DNA of 64,000 nucleotides. Origin: Cladochytrium replicatum (taxonomy: Eukaryota; Chytridiomycota; Chytridiomycetes; Cladochytriales; Cladochytriaceae). The notes under the pieces were generated by a model, which worked only from the letters and a program-made list of their open reading frames with translations, did not search any database and had not been told where the DNA came from. The stretch lies in NCBI GenBank assembly GCA_025526935.1, contig JAHLKD010000013.1:310001-374000 (forward strand), in the 5' to 3' direction. Made by a program: the position numbers and the translations under genes. This document shows positions 11,146 to 23,228 of this stretch, in pieces (the first letter of the stretch is position 1; the number at the start of each line of letters is the position of its first letter).

Positions 11146-11992
11146 CTAACCAAGCAAAGCCTGCTGGCGGCTGGAACGTCTTCGGAGAGTCCTGACAGTG
11201 GAAAGTGCGACAAGCACAAAGAACGATCCAAAGGTTAATATTCCGAACATGCTGTACGTTGACTCCTGTTCCCAAAAAAGGGAAGAGATTAGCCATTATC
11301 CCGTCGAAGAAACATTCCATGAAATACCTCGAGTCTCTCGCTCTTGATGTCCACCTCGATTCCTTCAGCAGACGGAGCATTATCCTTCTCCTGGTCCACT
11401 TGAAGTTTCTCGGGGACCGCTGGTTTCGATGGAGCAGCAGCTGCTGCCTTGGGCTTCTTCTTTTCCAACTCAGCAGATTTCCTCTCGATGTACTTAACGA
11501 AGCCTTCCGGCTTATCTTCCAAGCACTCCTCGACGAGTTTTCCACCCTTGTAGAGGTTCACGGTCGGGTAACCCTCCACGTTCTGCTTCCTGCAGAATTC
11601 TGCACGTAATCCATTAGAGCCACTCCCACCGCATTAAGCTCTGCTATCTAACCTTCGTCGGTACTGCACTCGACCTTGAAAATTTCAACATCGTACTCAT
11701 CGCTGACCTTCAATTTGTTAAACTCCTCCTGGAACGTGAGCCACGTTGGGTTCAGTAGAGCAGTGTACTGGCACCACAGAGCACCGAAGAATACGAGGGC
11801 CATCGCCGGCTCCTCGCCTTTCGACACTGCCGTGGCGGCGTCTTCAATCTTTCTGGTGAAGTCCGGCTGTGGGACGTGTCGGATTTTTGTATTTGCGACG
11901 TTGGATGCCTCGCGTTGTTCTTGAGTAATGCGAGCGGAGACGAGCGACGAGCATGCGAAGATCACGGCGAAGAGCAGAGCGAAGGACCTCAT
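11146..11992 (-). CDS. Membrane-anchored ER thioredoxin-fold protein (TMX/PDI-like)
   Basis: Three exons (11992-11653, 11599-11328, 11265-11146) give 243 residues. The N-terminus is a signal peptide (MRSFALLFAVIFACSSLVSA). A thioredoxin fold follows with FFGALWCQYTALLNPTW, then the cis-proline loop VEGYPTVNLYKGG. The active site reads WCQY, so the second Cys of the usual CxxC is absent. This suggests a chaperone or mixed-disulfide role rather than oxidase activity. A charged Lys/Ala-rich linker leads to a single C-terminal membrane segment (MFGILTFGSFFVLVAL) and a basic tail with RRRSSR, which could act as an ER retention or topology signal. It is divergent to the GrpE gene across about 320 bases. 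Confidence 0.85.
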
Positions 11993-12312
11993 TGCCGCAG
12001 TTAGATGGTTGGATTGTGGCAGTTGTGGCTGTTAGGTATGCTACGGTTTATTAAACGTCATTTTTTAAAATAGAAAATAGATTTTGGATCATAGCTAATC
12101 TCTGTGCTACACTGTATGGTAACCGCAGATCACTAACTGAAGCCCATCGGGTTCCTTTCTTCCTCACCTTTTCGATCCCCTTCACCCTCTAGCGTGACGT
12201 GTAACGCGTTCTTCCCATCCGAGAAACAAAAAACCTTCCTCGACCTATATCTCCCGAACTTTTCTTGCCTTCTCTCCCGAAAGCGTTCCTCAAACAAGTC
12301 ACACACTGCGGA
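11993..12312. promoter_or_regulatory. Shared upstream region of thioredoxin-like and GrpE genes
   Basis: About 320 bases lie between two divergent start codons, so this is likely a bidirectional promoter. The half near GrpE is pyrimidine-rich (CTTTTCTTGCCTTCTCTC). I see no convincing heat-shock element array by eye, although both genes are protein-folding factors. Confidence 0.45.
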
Positions 12313-13052
12313 ATGACTTCAAGAATGCGTGCGCTTCGTGTTGCGTCAACAACAGCAACGCGATCCTGTCTCACAATGACTACTATCCGGACAGTTCCTC
12401 TCACTCTCTCGTGCCGGCGGCATAACGCAACGGCTGCATCCGAGTCGGGTAAAACAGAGGAACAGGCACAGGCGGGAGAGCAAAAGGAGCAGTTGGACAT
12501 TGCTGCATTACAGAATCAGATCAAAGAAAAGGACGAGCAGATTACGCAGCTCCAGGTTTGTAGATTCATATCTCGCTTGCTCTATCTTTGGCTGACTTCC
12601 AGCTGGATTTCCTTTTTGCGATTTAGGACTTGTACCGACGCAGCTTGGCAGAACAGGAGAATCTCCGCCAACGAACAAAGAAAGAGATCGACGAGAAGGC
12701 AGTCTTTGCGATCCAAAAGTTCAGCAAAGATCTTTTGACTACCGCCGACAATCTCGAACTCACTCTGAAGAACTCGCCTCCCGAAGAAGTCCGAAAAGAG
12801 AACAAACCTCTGAGCGATTTGTTCACCGGCGTGTCGCTCACACACGCGGAGCTTTTGAAATGCTTCAAACGCCATGGAATCGAAAAGTACGAACCCCTCG
12901 GCGAAAAGTTTGACCCGAACTTGCACCAGGCACTCTTTACTGGCCCGGTACCTGGAAAGGAACCTGGGACTGTGTTTGAGGTTCCGAAAACGGGTTACAT
13001 GATTCATGGGAGGGTACTGCGTCCCGCGGATGTGTGCGTTGTGAAAGGATGA
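12313..13052 (+). CDS. MGE1: Mitochondrial GrpE nucleotide-exchange factor
   Basis: Two exons (12313-12555, 12627-13052) give 222 residues. The first 35 residues are rich in Arg, Ser and Thr with no acidic residue, typical of a mitochondrial presequence. A long charged helix with QIKEKDEQITQLQ follows, then LYRRSLAEQENLRQRT, the GrpE dimer helix hallmark. The head domain has FDPNLHQALF and ends in GYMIHGRVLRPADVCV, the conserved GrpE C-terminal beta motif. It releases ADP from mitochondrial Hsp70 during protein import and folding. An upstream in-frame ATG at 12265 would add 16 residues; the 12313 start gives a cleaner presequence. Confidence 0.95.
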
Positions 13053-13242
13053 GAAGCAGAAGACAATGAACAATGATTTAAGTGTGGGATTGTGCGGTTT
13101 TTGATTGTAGACCATCTAATGCAGCAAAGTGGTCGGCATCGCACATAACTGAAAAACAGATAAGCTTCTAAACATTTCAGTTGATCACTGGCCAAATGAA
13201 TGGGACTAGAATAGGGAAAATAGCTTGGTGATGGTGAACTTG

Positions 13243-14798
13243 TCACGTAGTGGATTGTACAGCCATTTCGGGCGAGTTGGAAGCATTCTGTGGCGGCACA
13301 ACTGCAGGAGAGGAAGTGTTCTGGGCGAGACGCTTATCCAGTGCCCTCAATGCAAGGGCCCTATAAAGCACCAAGAATGTAAGCAACCGTTTCAATTCAA
13401 GTAATATTGTCCAAACCTTCGTCGCTCCGCATCCGCTGTATCTGAACCAAGTAGGTTTTGGGATTTATTCAGATCACCGTAAATAGTTGAAGACATTGCT
13501 GCACTCGTAGTCGGAAGTACTGGAACTGCGAGAGGGGGCAAGAGGCGCAAAGCAACAAACAGCTGGAACGTGGCATTCGAAACAGGTGCAATGAAGGGGC
13601 TTCACAAACGTGAACGCGCATTAATTGGAACAACATTCCAATCAAATAGGATATACTTACTGTAGGATTTCTGGGAAGAAGCTCGCAAATGAGAAGGTTT
13701 CGCTTCGGTCGCCACGGATTCCGTCCTGTTGCTTGAAGAACCTGATGTACACCCACGAAGTTAGAGTCCCGCTGAGGATGATGAAGAGCTGGGCGTTGAT
13801 GAGGCCGACAAGGAACAGAATAATATATGCCCCAATCGCAAGCGAGGGAATGTACTGATGAATTCCATGGTTTTTTAGCTTTTGTCTTTAACACAATATG
13901 AAAATAAAATACCTTCACTCGGACAGAGACTATCTTAAACACACTGACAGTATGCTCTGGAACCATCTGTAATGTCGATCAGATCTTGCACTACTGAATG
14001 TTTGGAGAGAACTGACGATACCTGTTTGAAAGCCACCAAGAACCCGAACAGCAGACCACTTAGGCCATTTGCGGTTGTATACCTAACGATCTGGGGTCAA
14101 TTTGACATGTCAAGTTCTAGCAGCACATTTTTCACTATCATACAAGAACTTGATGTTCAATGTTAGCGCGTACTCGATGAACAAGGCCGTTGCAACAAGC
14201 AGATATGTTGAGAGGTTAACCAGGACAGCGAATTTCACAAATTCCCTTAATCTTGATATCAGCATTCGGCTAAAGATGTGATCTTAAATGAATCCTACCT
14301 TGAGCTCCACGCGTGCTCGAGGTATTTTCCAAACACCAGAAACGCTCCACCATTAACGACAAGCTGAGAACGTCCAAAAATAATCCAATAAATAATCTTC
14401 CACGGGAACTTGGTTATTTTCGACTCTGATCCAGTTACCTCCACCACATTGCGCTCGAATAAACCAGCTGTTACATATGTCCATGGCCACCAAATTGACT
14501 CAACGGATACAGTGAAGAATCGAGCATAGGACGAGCGATACGCAGCCGCAAGATCAGGTTTTGTGATTCCTCCATCTTCGGATGTCGACGACTGAGGTAG
14601 TGTGAGCTCTGATACTTTGTGGAAGAGGAAGAGAGTGACGACTGCAATGAGGATCGATCGAGTTGCGAAAGGAATGTTTCTGAATCCTGCGGACAGGTTC
14701 TGTTTCCCGAAGCGTACAAGAATCGAATTCAAAAACAAAAACAAATCAGCTATTTCGACATTTTTTACCAGTTGTTGGGGTTGTGCCGACATTGACAT
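13243..14798 (-). CDS. TMEM115-family rhomboid-like Golgi membrane protein
   Basis: Seven exons with good splice phases run from the ATG at 14798 to the stop at 13243. The N-terminal exon has a membrane segment (RSILIAVVTLFLFHKV), then WWPWTYVTAGLFERNVVEV and FGKYLEHAWSSR, which are diagnostic of the TMEM115 (DUF1751) family. Later exons add LREFVKFAVLVNLSTYLLV, YTTANGLSGLLFGFLVAFKQ and VGLINAQLFIILSG as further membrane helices. The cytosolic tail holds DAERRRALALRALDKRL, also typical of the family, and ends in SPEMAVQSTT. The family is a pseudoprotease relative of rhomboids at the Golgi. Its start codon is 69 bases from that of triosephosphate isomerase, on the opposite strand. Confidence 0.9.
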
Positions 14799-14867
14799 GG
14801 CGTGTGGCAGTGTGCAAGATCAAACGAAGTCCGTCACCGCAAATCTTGAATCTTGGCTGCAATAATA

Positions 14868-16012
<1,145 letters not shown>

Positions 16013-16389
16013 GCCGTCTCTTGACATTGTATCTTAGATGCTTGTTGCCAGCTGAAATAAATTGCTGATTTTATTTTTCTTGTATATATCGTACAAAAAG
16101 ATAACAAAGGCACTTTGGCAGAAACTCAAATTGGCATGCTGGTTCATAATTGTTGTTTGTACTTTGAAAATGCCTCCGAAACAAAGATTTTTGTTAGGTT
16201 TGCGGGCAACGATATCACCTTAAAACCCCCCTGTAACATGTTAATTTCATGAGGGAGTATTTGTTGGAGCAATTCCAAAACCACCTCTTGATAATTTTTC
16301 TAAACTCTATGATCCCCGAATTGTGTTCCAAAACTCTATGCACCACAACGGGAATGCCACTCGGATTCGAGTTAAGTCCATGAGTATCA
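16013..16389. other. 3' region of TPI and spacer
   Basis: AT-rich, with an AATAAA-like signal (AAATAAATTG near 16060). I see no gene. Confidence 0.4.
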
Positions 16390-16509
16390 ATGGCAATCGC
16401 AGCTGTCATCGTTGCAACTGGTCTCACTATCTTTACAGTCGGCTTGAAGAATCCTTGTCCTCCTGCCAAGCGTGCTCGAAAGCAAACATGTATCCCTCAC
16501 ATCAGATGA
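16390..16509 (+). pseudogene. Short sibling of the small membrane-protein gene at 17.1 kb
   Basis: The frame begins MAIAAVIVATGLTIFTVGLK and runs 39 codons to a stop. Its start resembles MAVTSFVTAVGIATGLSLV of the next gene, and both end the hydrophobic stretch with a GL-K or GL-E charged edge. It is either a truncated tandem copy or the first exon of a gene whose later exons I cannot find. Confidence 0.4.
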
Positions 16510-17094
16510 AAGGGTTATGATCAAATGAATAGATCTAGGATTGGCCGACTTTGGTTGGTTAAAGAATAGTATCTGTTCGACGACAGACTGAAATGCCTTA
16601 AATTAGTACCTTATATATCAGTTGCAACAAGTTTAACCCACACAGATGTTGCACCTGTCGCAATTCCCGTTGAGGAGTATTGAAAAGCTTGTTCATCGGC
16701 TCCCGGCGGCTTCGTTGGACCATTGAATTGCAAATGCAAAGCCTGGTCGCTTTGTTTATGTTGTTGTAAATGAGAAACGCGAGGTTTTGCTGTTCATCGT
16801 CGATCAGATGTGGGAGAAATAGAACGACTTGGAGATCGTTCTTCTGACTCTCTATTGAACTCTGAGAAACCCTCACACCAGCCCCAGAATCGATTTGACA
16901 AACCGCCGTTGCTAATTCTGATTGCGTTGTGAGTGGAGATTTGGCAACCGTGATTGAAGAATTCTGGGTTTTATAGAATCAATGCTTTGCCCGAACCAAA
17001 GTTTGTTGTTCAAAAACCGTAAAGTAAACAAACGGCTCGCGGCGAATCATTTGATTGGCATATTCACGACCTACTATATGTCATATTTGTCGCG
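16510..17094. other. Spacer, no recognised gene
   Basis: The only long reading is 92 codons on the minus strand (16598-16876) and has no recognisable domain. It is probably chance. Confidence 0.35.
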
Positions 17095-17510
17095 ATGGCA
17101 GTCACCTCTTTCGTCACCGCTGTCGGTATCGCAACGGGACTCTCCCTCGTCACGATCGGCTTGGAGAGAGTTTTTTCCTTTGCTGACTCGTTCTCAAGTG
17201 AAGAACCGAATGGGTCATGTTTATAATACGGAACCTCGTCAAGTGGTCTGTAGTGTGTTATTCATAAAGTGAAGCACTTCAGGGCCTGGAAACAGATATC
17301 TGGATTCAAACAAGTGATAAACAGCAGCAGAAGCAGGAATCATCTACAACCGGCTCAGCTGTTGAATATGGTGGCCCGTGCACTACCGATAGGGTTGGTT
17401 CCATAAAACATCTTTCGTCGAGGAGAATATTGGAAGTGGAGCAGAAAGTTATTGCAGGACTGGAACACGGCCCGTCAGACAAATGCGTTCAGCCTATCAC
17501 GGATGAATAA
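17095..17510 (+). CDS. Small single-pass membrane protein, unknown
   Basis: Two exons (17095-17218, 17275-17510) join in phase to 119 residues with no stop. The N-terminus is one hydrophobic helix (MAVTSFVTAVGIATGLSLV...) followed by a charged turn. The rest is polar, with DKQQQKQESSTTGS and a last helix RRILEVEQKVIAGLE. The intron is 56 bases with GT..AG ends, the same size as neighbouring introns, which supports a real gene. No family is recognised. A shorter sibling lies 700 bases upstream. Confidence 0.5.
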
Positions 17511-18106
17511 ACACTCGTTTTGGGTCGCCACGGCAAACGGGATTCAGTGATATATGTTGAGCCAAAGTCTTTGAGGAGTTCGTGGTGGAGAACGAGGGGA
17601 CTCTGCTCAAGCCATACTGAAAACAGACATCAAAGAGCACAAATTGTAACCGTTCCACAACTTGCTCCCACACACTTAAACCTCACGTGCAACAACATGT
17701 CTTGGGAAAAAGCGCTACGAACTGGGAACAAAAATAATTTGTTGTTTCTTGAAATCGTAAATATGATTCGAGTTTGTCGGTGCTTCCGAATAGGCATACT
17801 TCAAGTGGGTTCAAGGTTCTACTGAGTTTCCTCCGTTGCCTGTAAGCTATTGTGCTATTTATTCTTGATATCCACCCACCAATCAGTATCTCCAGGCAGA
17901 TTTTTCTGGGCGAGCTCATCAGGTTGCCCAAGGATGTCTTGGAGACACAAAGCGCCCCAAGTTGTGCAATACAATGCTTCTGCTTTAATTGATGCACTAG
18001 TAGTTTGGGGTCTTAAAACATTCATTCATACAAGGAAAGCGCGACACATATCCGGCAAGCATAGTGACAGAAAGCAACTCACAACGATCCCTTCGAGCAC
18101 AAAAGA
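17511..18106. other. Spacer before the OPT transporter 3' end
   Basis: Open frames at 17520-17825 and 17850-18215 show no domain, and the second overlaps the end of the transporter. I see nothing else. Confidence 0.4.
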
Positions 18107-20729
18107 TCAAATTACGCAGGCAATCTTCCCCATGGCATCAACAGGGCAGTTGAAGGTAACCAATCGATCAGGCACATTTGCGAGCTTCATAGCCGCGCGG
18201 ATCACAGCTAAGTGAGTTTAAGAATTAGTTAATAAACAAAACAATTCTTACAGAACTTGACATACCTGTTATCCCAACACCAGCGATTGCACCAGAAGCA
18301 ACCGCAACGTGGAAGCTTTCGTGTGATTTCGGGTGGATGCGCTTCCAAACTTGGCTTCCCACCATGGCCATGACCATTGCAAGAGGGGTGGAAGGCTGAG
18401 GAACGATGAACCCAAGTCCAATAGCATTGAGATTTGGCAAGAGATAATGCAGCTTCTCGGGAATGTAGTAGGTCTTGACGAAGACGTACACAACGGAAAC
18501 AACTGCGCAAACAATTGCGGTGTACACTGAAGAAGGAGGTATGAAAGTACTCTTTGTAAGAAGCAGCGTGACGTTTTGCCAGCCAAGGATCGGCGATAGA
18601 CTATTCTCGGATTGTGTTGCGGTGTAAGTTGGCAAGGAGCATTGGGGTGAATGACTCAGGTGCTTACCCGAACTCGCAGGTCTCTTCAACCTTCACGATG
18701 CAAGGATACGCTTTTGCAAACAACACGAAGAACAGCACATTCGTTACAATAGCGAATCCAGTTCCAACTAGCTGAGCCAAGAACTGCGAGCGCGGCGATG
18801 CACCAACGAGGTGCCCAGTTTTCAAGTCGGCGATCATGTCGACGGACTGGTTGGCAGCAGAAGATGTGACAGCAGCACAAAGAAGATCCGCCCTTTGAAG
18901 ATCTTCCAGGCTGTTCGCTGGCATCTTTGCGAATGTAACTTGGACGACCTTGGCCAACGTTGAAATTGGGTTGATGTCCGTCTGTCCAGCTGCGATGATT
19001 CCGACAAGGGAAAGTAAGAAGGCGAAGACAATGGAGAGGAGGGACTGATACACCGGGATTCCAAAGAAGAATCCCATGACAAAACCTAAAAAGACCACGA
19101 TGTCGCGATTTTAGAAAGGATCAAATTCGGAAGTCCTACTGGCTTACATGTCAGGACAATGGATACAAGCAAGCCCGATGTCCACCATAACGTAGGTATC
19201 TGAAGCTCAGGCGGAACAGGATCATCAATTATTTCCTTATTTTTGGCCGCTGTTGAAGTTTCGTCATCACTGACTGTTCCATCCACAACGAGTGCTTCGG
19301 AAGATTCACCCCTTCCTCGACGTCTTAGTCTCTTAGCTGCAGTCTGAATCGAAGAGATGAACTGCCTAATCACGCCTCCCCCAGCAGTCGCAAGCAGCCG
19401 CCAGTTTACCGCAAGTTCCGCGAACGCAGTGAAAAGCATGAGAGCGATTCCAGGCCAGAACCACCAGCTTTGAGCTGATCCGTTACCTGATTTGCCCCAT
19501 CCAAGGGCACTTACGAGGTACCTATGCGAACTCAAGGTATCAATAAAGAATCAGCAAAGTTCTAATTCTTCATACCCGGAGTTTAACATAGTGGGACCAC
19601 CGATTCCAAAAGCAACGACCGATCCGAGAAGGAAAGAGAGAAGGATATTGGGCGGAGTGATGAATCCTGCTCCGTAGAACGCGAAATTCGGAGCGAAAAA
19701 CCATCCCCAGGTAGCATCAGCAGTCTGAAGGTACGCACTTCCGACAGCCTTTCCAACCCAATACACAACATGCACTTTTTCAAAAATGTAGACCCAATAA
19801 CTAATGAGGCTGGTAGCGGTGGAAAGGGCTGAAACAGGATTCAAACACATAGAGTTAGACAGCGAAACGTTTTAAACAGCAAATACATACAGAACGCGCA
19901 AAGCATGAGCTTGACACTTGCCATGGCATTCTTTTCCCCTGACGCAGTGGAATGTAGAATTTTGATAGTAGTTGCTGTCGCTCGGGGTGTTGGAAAAGGG
20001 AGATCAACCTTGACCACGAACAGCTTCCGTAACGGGACAGCGAAGAACATGCCGTAGGAAGAAGCACCTGTTGTGGAATCGCTAAGTACATTACAAATTT
20101 TGGTCAAGAGTAAATACATACATATCGTCCACATTGTCAACCGAAGGATATCGTCCATGACATCGTCTGACATGAGACCCAAGCGGTACAGCGCGGGGAT
20201 AGCTGTGATCATGCCCACAGATAGACCGCCAGAAGTCGAAGCGGCAGTCTGTGCAGTAACGTTTTCTCTTGGCCCGAAATAGCGGCCCCCAAGTGCGAGA
20301 GGGAGTAATCTTGAGAGGGGCTTCAGAATCCCGAAGGTAAAAACCGCAGCAAAGATGGATGCTCCGAACGTCCATCCGACTTTAAACCCAAGGTAGAAAT
20401 TGCTAGCGGCAACTAAAAGAATATACGAAGTAAGCTGAATAGATCAACATTTGGGAATGGACACGTACCAACACAGCCCAGTAAACTTCCGACTATAGCA
20501 GATCGCCTTTTAGGGTGGATAAGTATATCATTACAAGTGGAATTGCCAGTGTTGCAACTAACCACGTGAATTCACTCCATTCTTGAGGACCAGCTTCAAC
20601 ATCGATTGGGTCGACCTCCGTTGATGGCTCTCGTTCATTTTCACTTTGATTGACTTCGCCTCTTTGCTTGACCAGCTCTGTGTGATGATCAAGTAGTGGA
20701 GGAAGATCTGTAGCTGTGGTTTGGGCCAT
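18107..20729 (-). CDS. OPT-superfamily transporter, YSL-like
   Basis: A multi-exon gene runs from the ATG at 20729 (MAQTTATDLPPLLDHH) to the stop at 18107. After an acidic cytosolic N-terminus come membrane segments starting at EFTWLVATLAIPLVMIYL. Diagnostic stretches include FGPRENVTAQTAASTSGGLS, FAVPLRKLFVVKVDLPFP, GAGFITPPNILLSFLLGSV, AAGQTDINPISTLAKVVQ and MIADLKTGHLVGASPRSQF, all typical of the YSL branch of the OPT family. A long cytosolic loop with RRRGRGESSEALVVDG lies in the middle. The family imports oligopeptides, glutathione derivatives or metal chelates using the proton gradient; the substrate here is unknown. The last exon adds PVDAMGKIACVI. A decayed tandem copy lies just upstream. 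Confidence 0.88.
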
Positions 20730-21114
20730 GTGTCGGATACGAAGGAGGGGCAGGGAGCAAAGGCCGAAAGGTTTTCTGCAAGCTTTTAATGAGTACTTCT
20801 CGGTAGTACCTCCCAAGTTATCAATGTGAAGCGAAAGTTTTTCACACCGGAGATTTTGGCCAATCAGAATCCTTCCAGAGTAAAGAGGCACAAACTCCTC
20901 TCTTCGGAAAGAAGAATACCGCAAACCTTCGAACATCCAAATCCATTTGGCATTTGATATTTGCCCTCAAGAAGGTCGTTTGAGGGAGATATTCCAGATC
21001 AGCATTCGGTGGAATTGATACCCCAGGAAAATTGGATTTGGCATGTTCACTGATGTATTGATAACTTGTGACAAACAATAAACATTTGATACAACCAGAT
21101 TTACTTTTCAGAGG
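20730..21114. other. Upstream region of the OPT gene
   Basis: About 385 bases between the OPT start and the end of the decayed copy. It holds no recognised gene and probably contains the transporter promoter. Confidence 0.4.
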
Positions 21115-22985
21115 GACAGTTGAAATTTACCAACCAATCAGGCACATCGGCAAGCTTCAATACCGCACAGATAACAGAAGGAAAACAAATAAATTATTGC
21201 TCTAGAAAACAAATAAGTTATCGCTCTGCCGTCCTACAGGGGAAAAAAAAGTTCAGCAGTAATTCCAACGCCAGCGATTGCCAACGGACGCCACCGCAAC
21301 GAGAAGTTTTCGTGCGACTTTGGATTGATTCGTTTCCAAACAAGGCTAACGATCATTGCGGCAACTATTGCAAGGGAGGGCTGAGGAACGATGAATCCAA
21401 GACCGACTGCAGAGGTTCGGCAAGTGGTTGTACAGCTTCTCGGGGATATATTTGGCCTTTACATAGACTTGAACCACGGATATCACGGCACAGATGATCG
21501 CAGTGTACACGGACGAAGGTGGAATGAAAGCATTTTTGGTAAGGTGAAGAGTGATGTTCTGCCAGCCGAGGATGGGGATGGGAGAAAGACTCGATGAAAA
21601 TCGAAAACCAAATGGTTACGCTTGTCCTTAACTGAAAATGATGGTCATCTATTGCAAGTCTCTTGCACTTTGACGATGCAGGCTACGCTTTTGCAAACAG
21701 CACAAAGAACAAGACATTCGCGACAATTGCGAATCCAGTCCCGACCAACTGCGGCAAGATCTGCGAGCGCGGCGATGCCCCCACGATGTGTCAGGTTTTT
21801 AAGTCACCGATCACGTATGGGCGGCTGAAGCCGTGACAACCGCACAAAGAAGATCCGCCCGCTGGAGTTCTTCGAGGCTGTTCGCTGGCATCCTTGCCAA
21901 TGTGATTCGGACGACCTTGGACAATGTTGAAATAGGGTTGATGTCGGTCTGTCCAGCGGAGATGATACCGACAAGCGAGAGTAGAAAGGCAAAGAGAACA
22001 GCAAGGAGAGATTGGTACACCGGGATTGCAAAGAACTATCCCATTCCAAAGCCTATCCCATTCCAAAGCCTAGGCAGAACAATCACAAAGAGAGCATTAG
22101 CATGAACATCAAAAGGACAACTCCACTGTTTACAAGTTATTACTATGGAAACCAGCAAGACTTAAGTCCACCACACAAGGTAGGAATCTGGAGCTCAGGT
22201 GGAACAGGATCATCAATGAACTCTTGTTTCTTCGCGGGTGCATAATCTTTGTCGTCACCGACAGCTCCGCCCGCAGCAACAGTCTCGGAAGGTTTAGTCC
22301 CAAGGCTCATCCCCTTCACTGCTGATCGAAGAGGAAAACTGCTCAAGCATGCTTCGACTGGCTGCAGCCGCCAATTCATCGCAAGTTCCGCGAAAGCAGG
22401 AAGATCAGAAGGGCGATTCCTGGCCTTCCAGCTTTGGGCCGAACCATTGCCGGCCCTACATACAGATCGTCCACATCGTCAGCCGTAGAATGTCTTGCGT
22501 TACGTCGACCCAATCAGTTCAGCGCAGGAATAGCCGTGATTATGCCAACGGCAAGTTCACCAGAAGTCGAAGCGGCAGTGCGGGCAGTTACATTCTCCCT
22601 TGGACAAAAATAGCGGCCTCCTAATGCGAGAAGAGGGATAAGTTTTTAGAGGGATTTGAGGATCCCAAGGGTAAAGACGGCGGCAAAGATTTATGCTCCA
22701 TAAGTCCACACGACTTCCAAAGCAAGATAGAAGTTGCTCGCAGCAACTTTTAGAATACAGTAGATCAGCAAATTATGCTGATTGTTCAGAGGTATGATAG
22801 CTTACCAGTAAGCTACCATCTATGGCAGATCGCCTGACAAGAAGCACTTAAAAAGACGAAGCGTGACATAATGTATGGTGATTTGTTACGTGAATTCGCT
22901 CCATTCTTGAGATCCAGCTTCAACGTCGGCAGGGTCGATCTCAGATGATTGTTCAGGATCGGCCTCCCTGTGTTGTTTCTGCACA
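21115..22985 (-). pseudogene. Decayed tandem copy of the OPT transporter
   Basis: Pieces on the minus strand follow the same order as the intact gene. Near 22900 there is DVEAGSQEWSEFT, against DVEAGPQEWSEFT. Near 21830-22010 there is AGQTDINPISTLSKVV and NSLEELQRADLLCAV. At the end, near 21120-21180, there is KLADVPDWLVNFNCP, against KLANVPDRLVTFNCP. The copy has many frame changes and is missing several hundred bases of coding sequence compared with its neighbour (1.9 kb versus 2.6 kb), so it cannot encode a full transporter. The same orientation and adjacency show tandem duplication followed by decay. Confidence 0.85.
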
Positions 22986-23228
22986 TCAACCGAATCTCCA
23001 ATTTAAGGGGGAAGATCGAATTTTTTCCAACCATATTTTGATTCGTTGGTCTAGTTTTTGAATGCTGAACCGAGCACTTGTTTGCCTATGAAGGTTGTGC
23101 TGGGGTGGATGTTCAAGCCACACTCACCTGCATCCACCCTACCCAAGGACACATTAAGAGCCTTGTGTTTCCAAGGCGATCACTTAAAGAGTGCTAAGGC
23201 CCCTCTCTATTTCCTCGTAGGTCTCGCG

